In this document: positions 8,399-18,544 of the stretch, one piece after another
Layout of the letters: the number at the start of each line of letters is the position of its first letter
Numbering within the stretch: the first letter of the stretch is position 1
Assembly (NCBI GenBank): GCA_026390575.1
Contig: JAPLFR010000001.1
Location: 310,001-374,000 of the forward strand
DNA length: 64,000 bases
Origin: Ignavibacteriales bacterium
GTDB taxonomy: Bacteria; Bacteroidota; Ignavibacteria; UBA10030
Direction of reading: 5' to 3'
Notes under the pieces: model-generated
What the model saw: the letters and a program-made list of their open reading frames with translations, nothing else
What the model was told of the DNA's origin: nothing
The model's database searches: none
Made by a program: the position numbers and the translations under genes

Positions 8399-11300
8399 AT
8401 GAAGTCACAAATAAAGTTGATAATCTTGCTGCTTTCTTTGATTGTTTGTGGGTTCCTTTTTTCTTCAGCGAAAGAAAATCCTAAACGATCAACAGATCTT
8501 TCAAAAACCAATATTGGAGTCCAGAAATACGCACTCATGAATGCAAATAATATTACTTCATTTGTGCGAGGAGATGGATTCTTCAACTTTCTGATTGCTG
8601 CCTCATGGAACGGAGAATTTCCGCGGGGATCAGGCGTTGGCTCGATTTATGCTGAAGGCATTGTTTTCGGTGGATTCTGTAATGATGGTCTTTTCTCTCA
8701 ATCGCTCCGTATTACCGGTAATACATACTTTAACGGTATGCGTGCAGGATCGATCACCACAGATGCAGCTGGGAATAGCACAGGCGTGGATCCTCTTACA
8801 GCCCCGACCTCGGTAGTCTTTGCAGTGAGGCCTGATATGCCGCCGACAGTGGAAAGCTTTCCTTCACTATGGCCGGATCTTACAACTGATGCAGCAACTT
8901 TTAATATAGTTGCAACTCCGTCTGCTTCGCAAATCCAAGCTGTCGCTGCGAGCTATTTTGCAGATTGGAAAAATTGGCCGGCATCAAAAGGAGCACCGTG
9001 GTATATCGATACGGTAGGTGTTGTGCGAAACGACGGTGGTTTCTCACCTACAAATCCTCACCATATTCCCGGGATACCTGGTGCAACAAAAACTATCTGG
9101 AATGTTTGCAACGATCTTGATAATAATGTTACGCTGGTATTTGCTGGTTCACCCCCCCAGGGTATTGAGCAGCAGATGACTATGTGGGCATATGCATCAT
9201 CGACACCGCTCAATAATATTATCTTTAAGCAGGTCAAGCTGATCTATAAAGGAAATATTGGCGCTCCGGCGAATTCACAAATCGATAGTATGTATATCGT
9301 TCAATGGTCAGATCCGGATAATGGAGATGCAGGTGATGATTATGCCGGAAGTGATTCTACGCTGAACTTGGGATATGTCTATAATTCGACTACCAAGGAT
9401 GCAAAATACGCAGCAAAAGGATTGCCTGCCCCGGCAGCGGGATATGCATTTCTCCAAGGTGCTGCAAAATTCACCGGCAATGCATCAGATAGCGCTGTCG
9501 TGAACTTTAGATGGAGACATGGATATAAGTATTATCTCACTACTCCACTTTCGGCGTTTGACTATTTCGCCGCTAATTCACCAATCAGCGATCCGGATGA
9601 TGCCACGTATGATGGCACAAAGCAATGGTATAATTTGATGCGCGGTAGTATTCCACGTCCGGAATATCCAGCTGATGAGAAGTTTTATACCACATCCGGT
9701 TATGCGTCCGCTCATAATATCGTCACGAATTATTGTATGAGTGGCGATCCAACAACCCGACAGGGCTGGATTGATGGAATTGATATACAAGCAGGTGACC
9801 GCAGGATGGTGAGCGTCCATGGACCGTTTACACTCACTCTCCACGACACAGCTGAGGTTGTCATAGCACTCGTGGGTGGTGTTGGTGCAGATAATCTTAC
9901 CAGCGTTAAAGTTTTGAAATACAATACTACATTTGCTCAATTTGCATTCAACAACCTCTTCGTGTTGCCCTCACCACCGCCTAATCCAACGGCTGAAGTC
10001 TCAAGTCTGGATAAGGAAATAATATTAAATTGGGCAAATGCCGGTGCAAAGGTCATTGAAGCAAGCAACAATAGTAATTTCAAATTCCAGGGATACAATG
10101 TCTATCAACTTCCTTCTCCATCCGCGGATAAGAGCTTGTGGGTGCGCTTAGCAACCTACGATGTTCCAGGTGATAACGTTACAGTTATTATAGCACCGGT
10201 GTTGGATATTAATTCTGGTGTTATCGTCACTGCACCTGTCCAGTATGGAAGTGAGAGTGGAATCAGTAGAACATACACGGTCGATAGAGATAATATTCTT
10301 CAACGACCTCTTGTGAATGGACAAGAGTACTATTTTGCTGTCTCAGCGTACTCATATAATAATAAGTGGAATGACCCGACTTCAGTTTTTTCGGCTCCAT
10401 TCCCCTCATTAGAGAGCCAGCCCATTGTCATCACAGTGGTTCCAAAATCAAATGACCCAGGAGTGTCATTATCAACATCGAGCGGTGATACTCTTGCTGT
10501 AACTCATACAAGCACAGGCGTATTGAGTGAAGGGGCAGTATACCCGATCGTCGTTGCTCCGGATAAATTAAATGGTCATACATACAAGGTAACATTCCAA
10601 ACGGTTGGTTCAGCAACGCATTGGAGTGTAATCGATTCCACTGATAATAATCGAGTTGCATTAGCTGACCAGTCCAATTCATCTGGTGATGCAAATTATC
10701 TGATAGTCGACGGAGTTCAGGTAAAAGTATTCTCTCCAGCAGGATTTAAAGATTTTATTGAGACTGCGAATGGAAGCGGAACACTTGCTTCACCTGTCTA
10801 TGCAGCTTATGCATTTAACAGCAGCGGTTTCCCAAATACAGGAAATTATCCCGCAGGAGATCGTCCTCCAGCAACTGAACAAGTGAGCGGAGCGTATTGG
10901 GGTATTCATACAGGGGTTACCGGTGCAGCAGATAACGCTAAATTTAGTTATTTCGTATCACGAGTTTTAAGAAGTGGCGCGAACAGCCCACGTTTCTCGG
11001 GTCGTGATTTTGAAATACGCTTTACAGCCGCAGGCAGCTATGCGTATGATGCTTTCGGAAACGATGTGATCTTGCATGTTCCGTTTGAATTATGGGACTG
11101 CGGAACGAGTCCTAGTGCATCCGATGATATCAAGCTCATTCCCCTTGTCTATGATGTCAATGGAGATGGTGTATGGGGTCTCGATGGTACAACCCATCCA
11201 ATTTCGGGTGGCAATAATGATCCTGAGACAGATTGGATTTATTGGTATCGTAATTCAACCATGACTCCGGGCACCGGCGAATATGATTCTTTCGCTGCAG

Positions 11301-11881
11301 CCGTTGTAGCTGGAGATACTGTAGGTGCAAAAAATATTGCGGGCGGCGGACCGGAAATATTTGCCCGTATGGTGCTTGTTGGATGGAATCTCGGACTCGT
11401 AACCGATCCAACGTTCCCGTTAAATATACCAGCGGCAAAGAGATTGCCGGAGACAGGAACAGTCTTCAGAATCGTGAGCATGAAACCGAGTGCTCCAGGC
11501 GATGTCTTCATTTACACAGCAACAGCACCGACGTATAGTGCAGACAATGCAAAAGCAGATGTTGAAAAAATCAATGTCTTCCCGAATCCATACTATGGCA
11601 TGAATTCGAGAGAATGGAATCGGTTGAATAAATTTGTAAAGTTCAACCATTTACCGGGAAATGCAACAATTCGAATCTTCAATCTCGCCGGTGTATTGGT
11701 AAGGACTATTCAAAAGACTCCTGACATGGGACAATTCGCAACCTGGAATCTCCGAAATGAAAGAGCTATTCCAGTTGCAAGCGGCATATACATAGTCCAT
11801 GTTGATATGCCGGACATCGGAAAAGTAAAAATCTTAAAACTTGCACTTGTTCAAGAAGAACAAGTTTTACCAACATACTAA
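8399..11881 (+). CDS. large secreted protein with C-terminal T9SS/FlgD-like sorting domain
   Basis: A 1160-aa exported protein of unknown function. It has a signal-peptide-like N-terminus (hydrophobic residues 6-24). The central body is beta-rich and I do not recognise it, except for a probable fibronectin-like segment around residues 525-680. The last ~95 residues (from VFPNPYYGMNS; then RIFNLAGVLVRTI and ASGIYIVHVD) match the type A sorting domain that directs cargo through the type IX machinery to the cell surface. It lies 36 bp after the TonB receptor gene and just before a PorV-like gene, fitting a co-expressed surface system. Confidence 0.75.
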   Translation: MKSQIKLIILLLSLIVCGFLFSSAKENPKRSTDLSKTNIGVQKYALMNANNITSFVRGDGFFNFLIAASWNGEFPRGSGVGSIYAEGIVFGGFCNDGLFSQSLRITGNTYFNGMRAGSITTDAAGNSTGVDPLTAPTSVVFAVRPDMPPTVESFPSLWPDLTTDAATFNIVATPSASQIQAVAASYFADWKNWPASKGAPWYIDTVGVVRNDGGFSPTNPHHIPGIPGATKTIWNVCNDLDNNVTLVFAGSPPQGIEQQMTMWAYASSTPLNNIIFKQVKLIYKGNIGAPANSQIDSMYIVQWSDPDNGDAGDDYAGSDSTLNLGYVYNSTTKDAKYAAKGLPAPAAGYAFLQGAAKFTGNASDSAVVNFRWRHGYKYYLTTPLSAFDYFAANSPISDPDDATYDGTKQWYNLMRGSIPRPEYPADEKFYTTSGYASAHNIVTNYCMSGDPTTRQGWIDGIDIQAGDRRMVSVHGPFTLTLHDTAEVVIALVGGVGADNLTSVKVLKYNTTFAQFAFNNLFVLPSPPPNPTAEVSSLDKEIILNWANAGAKVIEASNNSNFKFQGYNVYQLPSPSADKSLWVRLATYDVPGDNVTVIIAPVLDINSGVIVTAPVQYGSESGISRTYTVDRDNILQRPLVNGQEYYFAVSAYSYNNKWNDPTSVFSAPFPSLESQPIVITVVPKSNDPGVSLSTSSGDTLAVTHTSTGVLSEGAVYPIVVAPDKLNGHTYKVTFQTVGSATHWSVIDSTDNNRVALADQSNSSGDANYLIVDGVQVKVFSPAGFKDFIETANGSGTLASPVYAAYAFNSSGFPNTGNYPAGDRPPATEQVSGAYWGIHTGVTGAADNAKFSYFVSRVLRSGANSPRFSGRDFEIRFTAAGSYAYDAFGNDVILHVPFELWDCGTSPSASDDIKLIPLVYDVNGDGVWGLDGTTHPISGGNNDPETDWIYWYRNSTMTPGTGEYDSFAAAVVAGDTVGAKNIAGGGPEIFARMVLVGWNLGLVTDPTFPLNIPAAKRLPETGTVFRIVSMKPSAPGDVFIYTATAPTYSADNAKADVEKINVFPNPYYGMNSREWNRLNKFVKFNHLPGNATIRIFNLAGVLVRTIQKTPDMGQFATWNLRNERAIPVASGIYIVHVDMPDIGKVKILKLALVQEEQVLPTY

Positions 11882-11932
11882 CATATGTATATGACTGTGA
11901 ATTGTCTCCACACATATTATAAGGAGCGAATT

Positions 11933-12967
11933 ATGAAAATGAGATTTTTTCTAATATTCATGTTATTTGTACTTGTGCTTGTAGCACCTCTTGCTACAGT
12001 AGCTCAAGATAAGGCAGGAACTTCAGGAGCTCCTGAACTGCTTATTAACCTTGGCGCAAAAGAGGTAGCAATGTCAGGAGCGCCTATTTCCTCCGTGATG
12101 GGAGTAGATGCCATCTATTGGAATCCTGCTGGTCTTGATTACAATTCCACAGGTGCAAGTGTGCTATTTTCCCACCGGTCGTATATTGCAGATATCGGTA
12201 TCAATTACCTCGCCTTAGGTTCAAAACTCGGAAGCTTTGGGTCTGTAGGTTTAACCCTGCGTACCTTTGGGATCGGTGACATCAATGTGACGACAGAGGA
12301 CCAGACGGATGGGACAGGTGAAATTATCTCACCGACGTTCTTCGTACTGGGAGCTACCTATTCAAAGCAACTGACTGACAATGTCAGCGTTGGCGCGAAT
12401 TTTAATATCGTCAATGAAAGCTTTGGCAGGGTAAGCGCATCCGGCATTGCAATTGATGCTGGTGTACAATACCGAAATCTCGGTGGAGTAAAGGGCCTTG
12501 GTGTTGGTGTTTGTGTAAAAAACATCGGGACTTCTATGCAGTACGGCGGTTCTGGGTTATGGGTCGCTGCAGATGTTCCTACTTCACAGCGCGGTTTAAC
12601 GCCTTATAAAGTTGAAGCAGCAAGTTATCAGATGCCCTCTATCATCGAAATTGGGCTGGGATATCATATGGACCTTGGCCCGAGCAGCGGTTTATTGCTC
12701 AGCGGGGCATTTACGAATGATAACTATGGAATTGACCAATACAAAGTAGGCGCCCAACTTGGTTTTGTCAATTCGCTGTATTTACGTGCCGGGTATGTAT
12801 ATAGCACAAGCCCCAATGGATTAAAATCTATTTTCCAAAATTTCACAATGGGATTTGGAGTTGATCTAAAGGAATACTTGGGTGTTCCGCTCAGTGTTGA
12901 TTATGCATACGTACCTGTTCAATACTTCGATGCAAACCAAATTTTTGATATTCATTTAGACTTCTAA
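11933..12967 (+). CDS. PorV/PorQ-like outer-membrane protein (UPF0164-type)
   Basis: A 344-aa predicted outer-membrane beta-barrel. The start is the ATG at 11933 behind a perfect AAGGAG; the frame is open back to 11885 but lacks a site there. A signal peptide covers about residues 1-25. The mature protein opens with the family pattern: LLINLGAKEVAMSGAPISS, then the AIYWNPAGL motif. PorV shuttles T9SS cargo to the attachment complex; relatives are common next to T9SS substrates in this phylum. It is therefore likely to serve the upstream 1160-aa protein, by inference. Confidence 0.75.
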   Translation: MKMRFFLIFMLFVLVLVAPLATVAQDKAGTSGAPELLINLGAKEVAMSGAPISSVMGVDAIYWNPAGLDYNSTGASVLFSHRSYIADIGINYLALGSKLGSFGSVGLTLRTFGIGDINVTTEDQTDGTGEIISPTFFVLGATYSKQLTDNVSVGANFNIVNESFGRVSASGIAIDAGVQYRNLGGVKGLGVGVCVKNIGTSMQYGGSGLWVAADVPTSQRGLTPYKVEAASYQMPSIIEIGLGYHMDLGPSSGLLLSGAFTNDNYGIDQYKVGAQLGFVNSLYLRAGYVYSTSPNGLKSIFQNFTMGFGVDLKEYLGVPLSVDYAYVPVQYFDANQIFDIHLDF

Positions 12968-12994
12968 CATCAAGAACTGATAATTGCATTCGAG

Positions 12995-13029
12995 AGCCGT
13001 CAATGACTGATCATTGACGGCTTTTTTTT
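12995..13029 (+). terminator. rho-independent terminator after the PorV-like gene
   Basis: A perfect 12-bp stem (AGCCGTCAATGA with TCATTGACGGCT) around a CTGA loop, followed by eight T. It ends the unit that begins near 4490. Confidence 0.93.
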
Positions 13030-13106
13030 GTTTGCTATTGGAAAAAGCAGTAATTTATATAAGTTTGATACAGAAATTGAACACTCTATTCACGGTGAAA
13101 GGTCAA

Positions 13107-14477
13107 ATGAAGAACATCATAGTATCACTCTCCTGTGTATTCCTTTTTTCTCTTTTATCTGCAGAAGTATATACTCAGAACACACATCCGGACAAATTTA
13201 CTTTCAATGTTGTCTGTAATCGATTTTGGCAAAGTGATTCGACAGCCTTTCTTGAAATTGGAACAGTATTCTATACTAAACAAATCGCTCTTGCTAAGGA
13301 TTCGACCGGATATAGGGGAAATATTGAATTAAGAATCAAAATTAAAAATACGTTGACGGATAAATATGTTCGCGCAGAGAGGTTCCACTTGCCTTTTGTT
13401 CTCCAAGATACTCTCTCGGCACAAATCGATAAATCGATTGTAAATAAATTCACCTATGTCCTGGAATGTGGATCATACCTGTTGGAGCTTGGAGGGTTCG
13501 ATCAGTCCAGCCCGTCTCGCAACGATAGTGTGAAAATACCAGTGACGATTTTTCCCCGGCCGCAGATGGTTGCGCTCAGCGATCTCGATCTTTCATCGAA
13601 TATTTCAGAATCAGCCGACAAGACCAATCCATTTTATAAAAACTCATTCCTCGTTGTTCCCAATCCAACGTTGGTTTTTGGAAGAATAAATTATCCCGTT
13701 GTATTCCACTATGCGGAAGTGTATAATCTCCATAAGGATTCCCTGTATACGATCGACATAGCAGTGAAGGATCAGGATGGCAAAATCCAAAAAAGCACAA
13801 ACAGACAAAAACGCTATGGAGTGGAAAATGCAGTCGAAGTCGGTACGACTGCTATCATGAATCTGCCGTCCGGCAAATACCTGTATCAAGTTCGTATTCT
13901 TGATGGTTGTCTGAAAGAGGTCGCAAGTGCCAAAAGGCAATTCTTTATTAATAACCCCCACGTAAAACAAGCGACGTCACGAATCTCAGTAAAGGCAGCT
14001 GAATTTATTGGAGCAACCGCTGATGAGTTGGCAAAAGAATTCCGAACGGCGAAGTACTTGGCAACGGATCAAGAAATTAAAATGTTTTCGAACATTTCTT
14101 CTGTGGAAGGGCAGCGTGAATTTCTTGCGAAATTTTGGTCTGACATCGAGAGTGGGCAACATGGGCAGACAGATTTTACCCGTGCAATTTATTTAGACCG
14201 TGTCCACACTGCAAATCAACGATATCGTGCATTTGGAAAAGAAGGCTGGCAGACAGATCGCGGACGAGTGTATCTTTTGTATGCTGAACCAGACGAAATT
14301 CAGAGGTTCCCCAGTTCTGAAAATGGCAAACCGTACGAGATATGGAATTACAATCAAATTGAGAGCGGCGTTATTTTCGTGTTTATCGATCGAAACGGCT
14401 TCGGAGATTATACGCTTTTCCATTCGACAAAGCGCGGTGAAATTCAGGATGATTCATGGCAGAATTATTTGCAGTAG
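13107..14477 (+). CDS. GWxTD-domain protein
   Basis: A 456-aa exported protein with a signal peptide (about residues 1-21). The start is the ATG at 13107 (MKNIIVSLSCVF) with AAAGG upstream; the longer frame from 13014 overlaps the terminator and is unlikely. The C-terminal ~130 residues hold the GWxTD domain: the motif GWQTDRGRVYLLYAEPDEI, then PYEIWNY and FVFIDRNGFGDY. The domain is typical of Chlorobi/Ignavibacteria/Calditrichaeota proteins, and its function is unknown. Its 3' end overlaps the next gene by 22 bp, so the two are translationally coupled. Confidence 0.8.
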   Translation: MKNIIVSLSCVFLFSLLSAEVYTQNTHPDKFTFNVVCNRFWQSDSTAFLEIGTVFYTKQIALAKDSTGYRGNIELRIKIKNTLTDKYVRAERFHLPFVLQDTLSAQIDKSIVNKFTYVLECGSYLLELGGFDQSSPSRNDSVKIPVTIFPRPQMVALSDLDLSSNISESADKTNPFYKNSFLVVPNPTLVFGRINYPVVFHYAEVYNLHKDSLYTIDIAVKDQDGKIQKSTNRQKRYGVENAVEVGTTAIMNLPSGKYLYQVRILDGCLKEVASAKRQFFINNPHVKQATSRISVKAAEFIGATADELAKEFRTAKYLATDQEIKMFSNISSVEGQREFLAKFWSDIESGQHGQTDFTRAIYLDRVHTANQRYRAFGKEGWQTDRGRVYLLYAEPDEIQRFPSSENGKPYEIWNYNQIESGVIFVFIDRNGFGDYTLFHSTKRGEIQDDSWQNYLQ

Positions 14478-15328
14478 CGGTTTGTCTGCTTACCTGGTTG
14501 TCGCCTGCATCTGCACAGCCGGCTGATTCTGTTCTAGTGGAAGATTATGCTGTCGGTTCATTCCAGCGGGCAACGCGCATTGAACTGGGAACGCAAGGAT
14601 CAATATTTGTTCTTGACGCGGACGAGAACAAACTTTCGCTTTTTTCTAACCTTCAGGATGCTCCAAAAACACTTGGAGGGTTTGGCTGGTCATCGTCTTC
14701 GTTCGATACACCCACAGGTGTTGCAACGGACGGAGTAAATGTTTACGTCTCCGATTTTGGCAATCATCGAATTCAACGCTTCGACCGGGATTTCAATTAT
14801 ATATCATCACTGTCTACAAGAGATACTTCCGATGTTGTCTCTCGATTTGGTTATCCTCTTGATATTGCATTATCCGAGCTTGGAGATTTGTTCATCCTTG
14901 ACGGCGAGAATATCCGCGTGATGAAGTTCAATGCTCAAAACTCCTTCGAGCGTGCAATCGGTGATATGAATGCTGGAAAGGGCAAGCTTCAAAATCCTCT
15001 GAGGCTCGTTGCAACAAATTCCCGAATTTTTGTCGGTGAAAAAAACAAAGTACTTGTGTATGACTATTTTGGCAACTATCTCGGAAGCGTTGGCGAAGGT
15101 ATAATACACAGCCTCAGCGGGTTCACGATGCTGACGAACGGAATTCTTGCTGCTTCAAATGATACGATCTGGTGGTTTACGCGCGAGGGCGCTTTGCAAA
15201 ATATTTCATCACTCGATAATATTATTTCTGGAGAACGAATAGATCAAATCCAAGATATCGCGAGTAATGGAAAACAATTATTTATCCTATCGCTCCATAG
15301 GATTCACGTGTTCAGAATGAGTTATTGA
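14456..15328 (+). CDS. NHL-repeat / six-bladed beta-propeller secreted protein
   Basis: A 290-aa exported protein. The N-terminus is a signal peptide (MAELFAVAVCLLTWLSPASAQ). It is followed by repeated propeller strands of NHL type, for example DTPTGVATDGVNVYVSDFGNHRIQRFD and a related LDIALSELGDLFILDG blade. NHL propellers bind proteins or ligands; no catalytic residues are evident. It starts inside the 3' end of the GWxTD gene. No function is assigned beyond an extracytoplasmic binding module. Confidence 0.7.
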   Translation: MAELFAVAVCLLTWLSPASAQPADSVLVEDYAVGSFQRATRIELGTQGSIFVLDADENKLSLFSNLQDAPKTLGGFGWSSSSFDTPTGVATDGVNVYVSDFGNHRIQRFDRDFNYISSLSTRDTSDVVSRFGYPLDIALSELGDLFILDGENIRVMKFNAQNSFERAIGDMNAGKGKLQNPLRLVATNSRIFVGEKNKVLVYDYFGNYLGSVGEGIIHSLSGFTMLTNGILAASNDTIWWFTREGALQNISSLDNIISGERIDQIQDIASNGKQLFILSLHRIHVFRMSY

Positions 15329-15345
15329 TTTCCGGATCTCAAATC

Positions 15346-15374
15346 TTGACATTCGTTTTTAATTACACTAATTT
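15346..15374 (+). promoter_or_regulatory. predicted promoter of ssb
   Basis: TTGACA (15346-15351), a 17-bp spacer and TAATTT (15369-15374). The downstream box reads TAATTTTG, which also fits the TAnnTTTG box described for Bacteroidota. ssb begins 50 bp downstream behind AAGGAGG. Confidence 0.65.
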
Positions 15375-15423
15375 TGAACTGTATTCTTGATAAACCCACT
15401 ACCTACTTTAAGGAGGAAACACT

Positions 15424-15855
15424 ATGGCATCTAAAAGCGTTAATAAAATCATTCTTATAGGAAACCTTGGACAGGATCCCGAACTGCGTTACACGAGCAG
15501 CGGGGTTGCCGTCGCGTCCTTTTCGATGGCAACGAGTGAATCATGGAAAGATCAAGATGGAAATGTTCAGGAAAAAACTCAATGGCATAAACTTGTTGCG
15601 TGGAGGAAACTTGCTGAAATTGTGGGCGAGTATTTGAAAAAAGGCAGCAAAGTCTATGTCGAAGGGCGCATTCAATATAGGAGTTATGACGATAAGAATG
15701 GCGTTAAGCGGGATGTCACAGAGATCGTTGTAGATCAGATGCTTATGCTGGATTCTAAAGGTGCGAGTCATACAAGTGGAGCATCTGCTTCTGCTCCATC
15801 GCAGCCTCAAACCGAAGACGCTGGTCCCGATAAAGTGGATGATTTACCGTTCTAA
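15424..15855 (+). CDS. ssb: single-stranded DNA-binding protein
   Basis: A 143-aa OB-fold protein that coats single-stranded DNA and recruits replication and repair partners. The fold opens [21 protein letters not shown] and continues [22 protein letters not shown] short flexible linker leads to the acidic tip DDLPF, the docking peptide for partners such as RecG, RecO or exonuclease I. Normal length. It has its own promoter and a strong AAGGAGG site. Confidence 0.96.
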   Translation: MASKSVNKIILIGNLGQDPELRYTSSGVAVASFSMATSESWKDQDGNVQEKTQWHKLVAWRKLAEIVGEYLKKGSKVYVEGRIQYRSYDDKNGVKRDVTEIVVDQMLMLDSKGASHTSGASASAPSQPQTEDAGPDKVDDLPF

Positions 15856-15954
15856 GGTGTACCTGAGTTACTATAGAGAGTGAATCGATAGTGTTGCTTT
15901 TTCTTTTCAAGTTTGCTAAGTTAACGTCAATGTAATTTGTTCATTTTCATAATC

Positions 15955-16172
15955 AGTTCTGGTGTCCCGATGCACAGCGTGCATCGGGATGAAAAGGGAA
16001 TTCTGTACATCCCGGTACATAGAGTTCATCGAGATAAAGCAGAAGCTGCCCCGCAACTGTAATTCTGATCCTGCGTGTCGCAGGATTCTATCTTCAACAT
16101 AAAAGTCACTTTGGTGCCTCAGGTGCCATGGGAAGGCGAGTTGAAGATCGGAAGAGCCAGGAGACCTGCCAG
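15955..16172 (+). ncRNA. cobalamin (B12) riboswitch aptamer
   Basis: The core signatures are present in order: GGTG at 15961, GGGAAT near 15994, the GCCCCGCAACTGTAA block (about 16049-16063), CACT near 16111, GGGAAGG near 16130, and the B12 box AGCCAGGAGACCTGCC at 16155-16170. These match the adenosyl/aqua-cobalamin aptamer family (AdoCbl-type). It lies directly upstream of a terminator and of a BtuB-like receptor, so it is expected to shut off receptor expression when B12 is plentiful. Confidence 0.93.
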
Positions 16173-16235
16173 AGCATTGTGCCTCAGTATCCTTCGAGGG
16201 AAGGTGATTCATGCATGTCTTTTTTGATGAGTGTG

Positions 16236-16271
16236 AAGCCCCAATCTTTAATGAAGGTTGGGGCTTTTTTC
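16236..16271 (+). terminator. riboswitch expression-platform terminator
   Basis: A 12-bp stem (AAGCCCCAATCT with AGGTTGGGGCTT, one G-U pair) followed by six T. It lies between the B12 aptamer and the receptor start codon, so it is probably the regulated terminator of the switch. The competing antiterminator was not worked out. Confidence 0.85.
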
Positions 16272-16303
16272 ATTCACATCATTATTCAAAGGAGACATGT
16301 TCT

Positions 16304-18478
16304 ATGCGATACAAATGCAACACAACTGTTTTCTCAATCCTCTTTTTTTCCGTTTCGGTCATTGCAGCCGAAAATGACACGACAAAGATCTACAAAGCTG
16401 ATGAAATCGTCATCACTGCAACACGAGTAAACAGACCGATGTTTGATATCGGTCGTAATGTAAGCGTTATTACTTCAAAGGAATTCCGGGTTTCGCCATT
16501 GAATGATATTGGCGATGTATTGAGTAAGGAAGGAGTGGGTTTTATTACTGGTGCCACTTTGAATCCGGGAATGCAACAAAGTCTTTTCCTCCGCGGGGCA
16601 AATAGTAATCAGACCTCTGTTTTTTTCGATGATATTCGGCTGACTGATCCCTCGAGCACGAACAATGCACCGAATCTTATTGAATTATCACTGGCAAATG
16701 CAGAGCAAATCGAAATTGTTCGCGGCGCGCATAGCACTTTATATGGTTCATCTGCAATTGGCGGAGTCGTGAATATTATTAGTCGTTCAAACCAATTACC
16801 TGGTTTCCATATCGAAGCAGACATGACGGCGGGTACTTTTGGATCTCAAACATCTGCTCTGACAGAAAATATTTTCCTTAATTATTCGCTGCCTGCTGGA
16901 ATGTATGTGAATGCGGCTTTAGTCAATTCTGGAGTCAAAGGATTGGATGCGACTATAGATACGGTTACTCGTTCTTCGGTTTATAAGAACCGTGATCGTG
17001 ATGGTTTTCATAAACTCAATGTTATCGGCAAAATTGGCTTTAGAAATGAAGACTGGGACTTGCACCTGTCTTTTCTCCAGGTTCAGGAGAAAGCAGATAT
17101 CGACAAAGGAGCGTTCAGAGACGACAACAATGCCCGTCTTGATTTTGAACGTCAGCTATGGACTATCGGGACATCGTATACTATAAACGATGGAATGAAA
17201 TTAAAGTACATCGGCGGATATTCTCCGATACAGCGACATACCATAGATGATTCGTCAGTTGTTGATCTGCTGGGGACTACCGACCATAGCTTTTCTGAAG
17301 ATACCTTCAAAGGAACTACCTCGAGCCATGAAATCCTTTTTGAGGCCGGTATGTCTGCCGTGCGTACGGTCATAGGGTTGGGAACTCAACGAGAAACGAT
17401 GACGCAGCAATCATATCTCTATCAAGGGAGTGTATTTGGAGCCTATGAATCGAGAACAAATTTAGACACACTTCATTTGAGTTCAACACTCAATCATATT
17501 CTCTTTCATACAGAGATTGACGGAACAATTCTGGCTGAGGAATTGAAGAACCTCACTATTGTTCTTGGACTCCGTATGAATCATCATAGCTCCTATGGAG
17601 ATAATTTGACCTATGAGGTAAATCCTTCATATAGAGTTTCTAAGAATTCCTTGCTTTTCATATCCTTTTCAACTGGATTTAATGCGCCGTCACTCTATCA
17701 ACTATTTTGCCCAACAACCTACTACACTTCGGACATTACACGAGGAAATGTTTTGCTTCATCCTGAGACCTCTTCATCTGTTGAGCTTGGGTGGAAGTAC
17801 CGGTTGAGTGATCGGGCGTATCTTATGATTTCATATTTCCACACACTAGTAGAAAATAGTATTGAATATGTATATCTCTGGGACAAAAATATTGGTCTTG
17901 ATACACTAGGAAACAACTGGATGAGAGATGATTATCGCGGTGATACGTATCTCAATCTTGGAAAACAGACAACAAGTGGATTGGATTTGATATTTGATGT
18001 CCATCTCACTGACTTTCTGACAATTGCCGGTTCAGCTTCTCTCATAACAGGTAAACTAGCCTATTACCCTGAAGATATTCAAAATCAACATATTGAAGGG
18101 AATCATGTCCAGCTTTATAGTAACGGTGCCTTCGTTACTCGGGAGATCGAAACAATGAACTTGGTACGTCGCCCGAGTTCTTGTAACGTAAATATTCAGT
18201 ATAAACCGATGACAGCTTTACTTACGCAAATTGATATCAGATATGTTGGTTCTAAATATGATGCATATTATAATAATGCAATTGGTCCTTATGGAGCGCT
18301 TGATGTACTCAAGCTCAACGATTATACACTTATTGATTGTGCAGTCCGTTATGAGATTCATACATATCTTTCGCTGAATGTACGTGTTGAGAATATTCTG
18401 GACACTCGATATTCTGAGGTACTCGGCTATACAACAAAAGGCAGGGCATTGTATGTGGGCACGCAGTTGTCATTTTAA
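16304..18478 (+). CDS. btuB: BtuB-like TonB-dependent vitamin B12 receptor
   Basis: A 724-aa outer-membrane receptor for cobalamin or related corrinoids. The start is the ATG at 16304 behind AAAGGAG; the frame is open back to 16211 but that stretch contains the riboswitch terminator. A signal peptide (about 1-22) is followed by a TonB-box-like ADEIVITATR, a plug domain (about 45-165, LRGANSNQTSVFFDDIRL and STLYGSSAIGGVVNI), then a barrel ending in YVGTQLSF. B12 specificity is inferred from the riboswitch. The next gene is a DUF6580 membrane protein. Confidence 0.88.
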   Translation: MRYKCNTTVFSILFFSVSVIAAENDTTKIYKADEIVITATRVNRPMFDIGRNVSVITSKEFRVSPLNDIGDVLSKEGVGFITGATLNPGMQQSLFLRGANSNQTSVFFDDIRLTDPSSTNNAPNLIELSLANAEQIEIVRGAHSTLYGSSAIGGVVNIISRSNQLPGFHIEADMTAGTFGSQTSALTENIFLNYSLPAGMYVNAALVNSGVKGLDATIDTVTRSSVYKNRDRDGFHKLNVIGKIGFRNEDWDLHLSFLQVQEKADIDKGAFRDDNNARLDFERQLWTIGTSYTINDGMKLKYIGGYSPIQRHTIDDSSVVDLLGTTDHSFSEDTFKGTTSSHEILFEAGMSAVRTVIGLGTQRETMTQQSYLYQGSVFGAYESRTNLDTLHLSSTLNHILFHTEIDGTILAEELKNLTIVLGLRMNHHSSYGDNLTYEVNPSYRVSKNSLLFISFSTGFNAPSLYQLFCPTTYYTSDITRGNVLLHPETSSSVELGWKYRLSDRAYLMISYFHTLVENSIEYVYLWDKNIGLDTLGNNWMRDDYRGDTYLNLGKQTTSGLDLIFDVHLTDFLTIAGSASLITGKLAYYPEDIQNQHIEGNHVQLYSNGAFVTREIETMNLVRRPSSCNVNIQYKPMTALLTQIDIRYVGSKYDAYYNNAIGPYGALDVLKLNDYTLIDCAVRYEIHTYLSLNVRVENILDTRYSEVLGYTTKGRALYVGTQLSF

Positions 18479-18544
18479 AAGCAGTCATTTGATTCAAAAA
18501 GGAAAATGCAGTATAATAAACCTATTCATTTTGATGGAGGATGT

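Noticed and set aside
13014-13106. Upstream extension of the GWxTD gene starting inside the terminator
   Set aside because: It begins in the 3' arm of a rho-independent terminator and lacks a ribosome-binding site, while a signal peptide starts at 13107.
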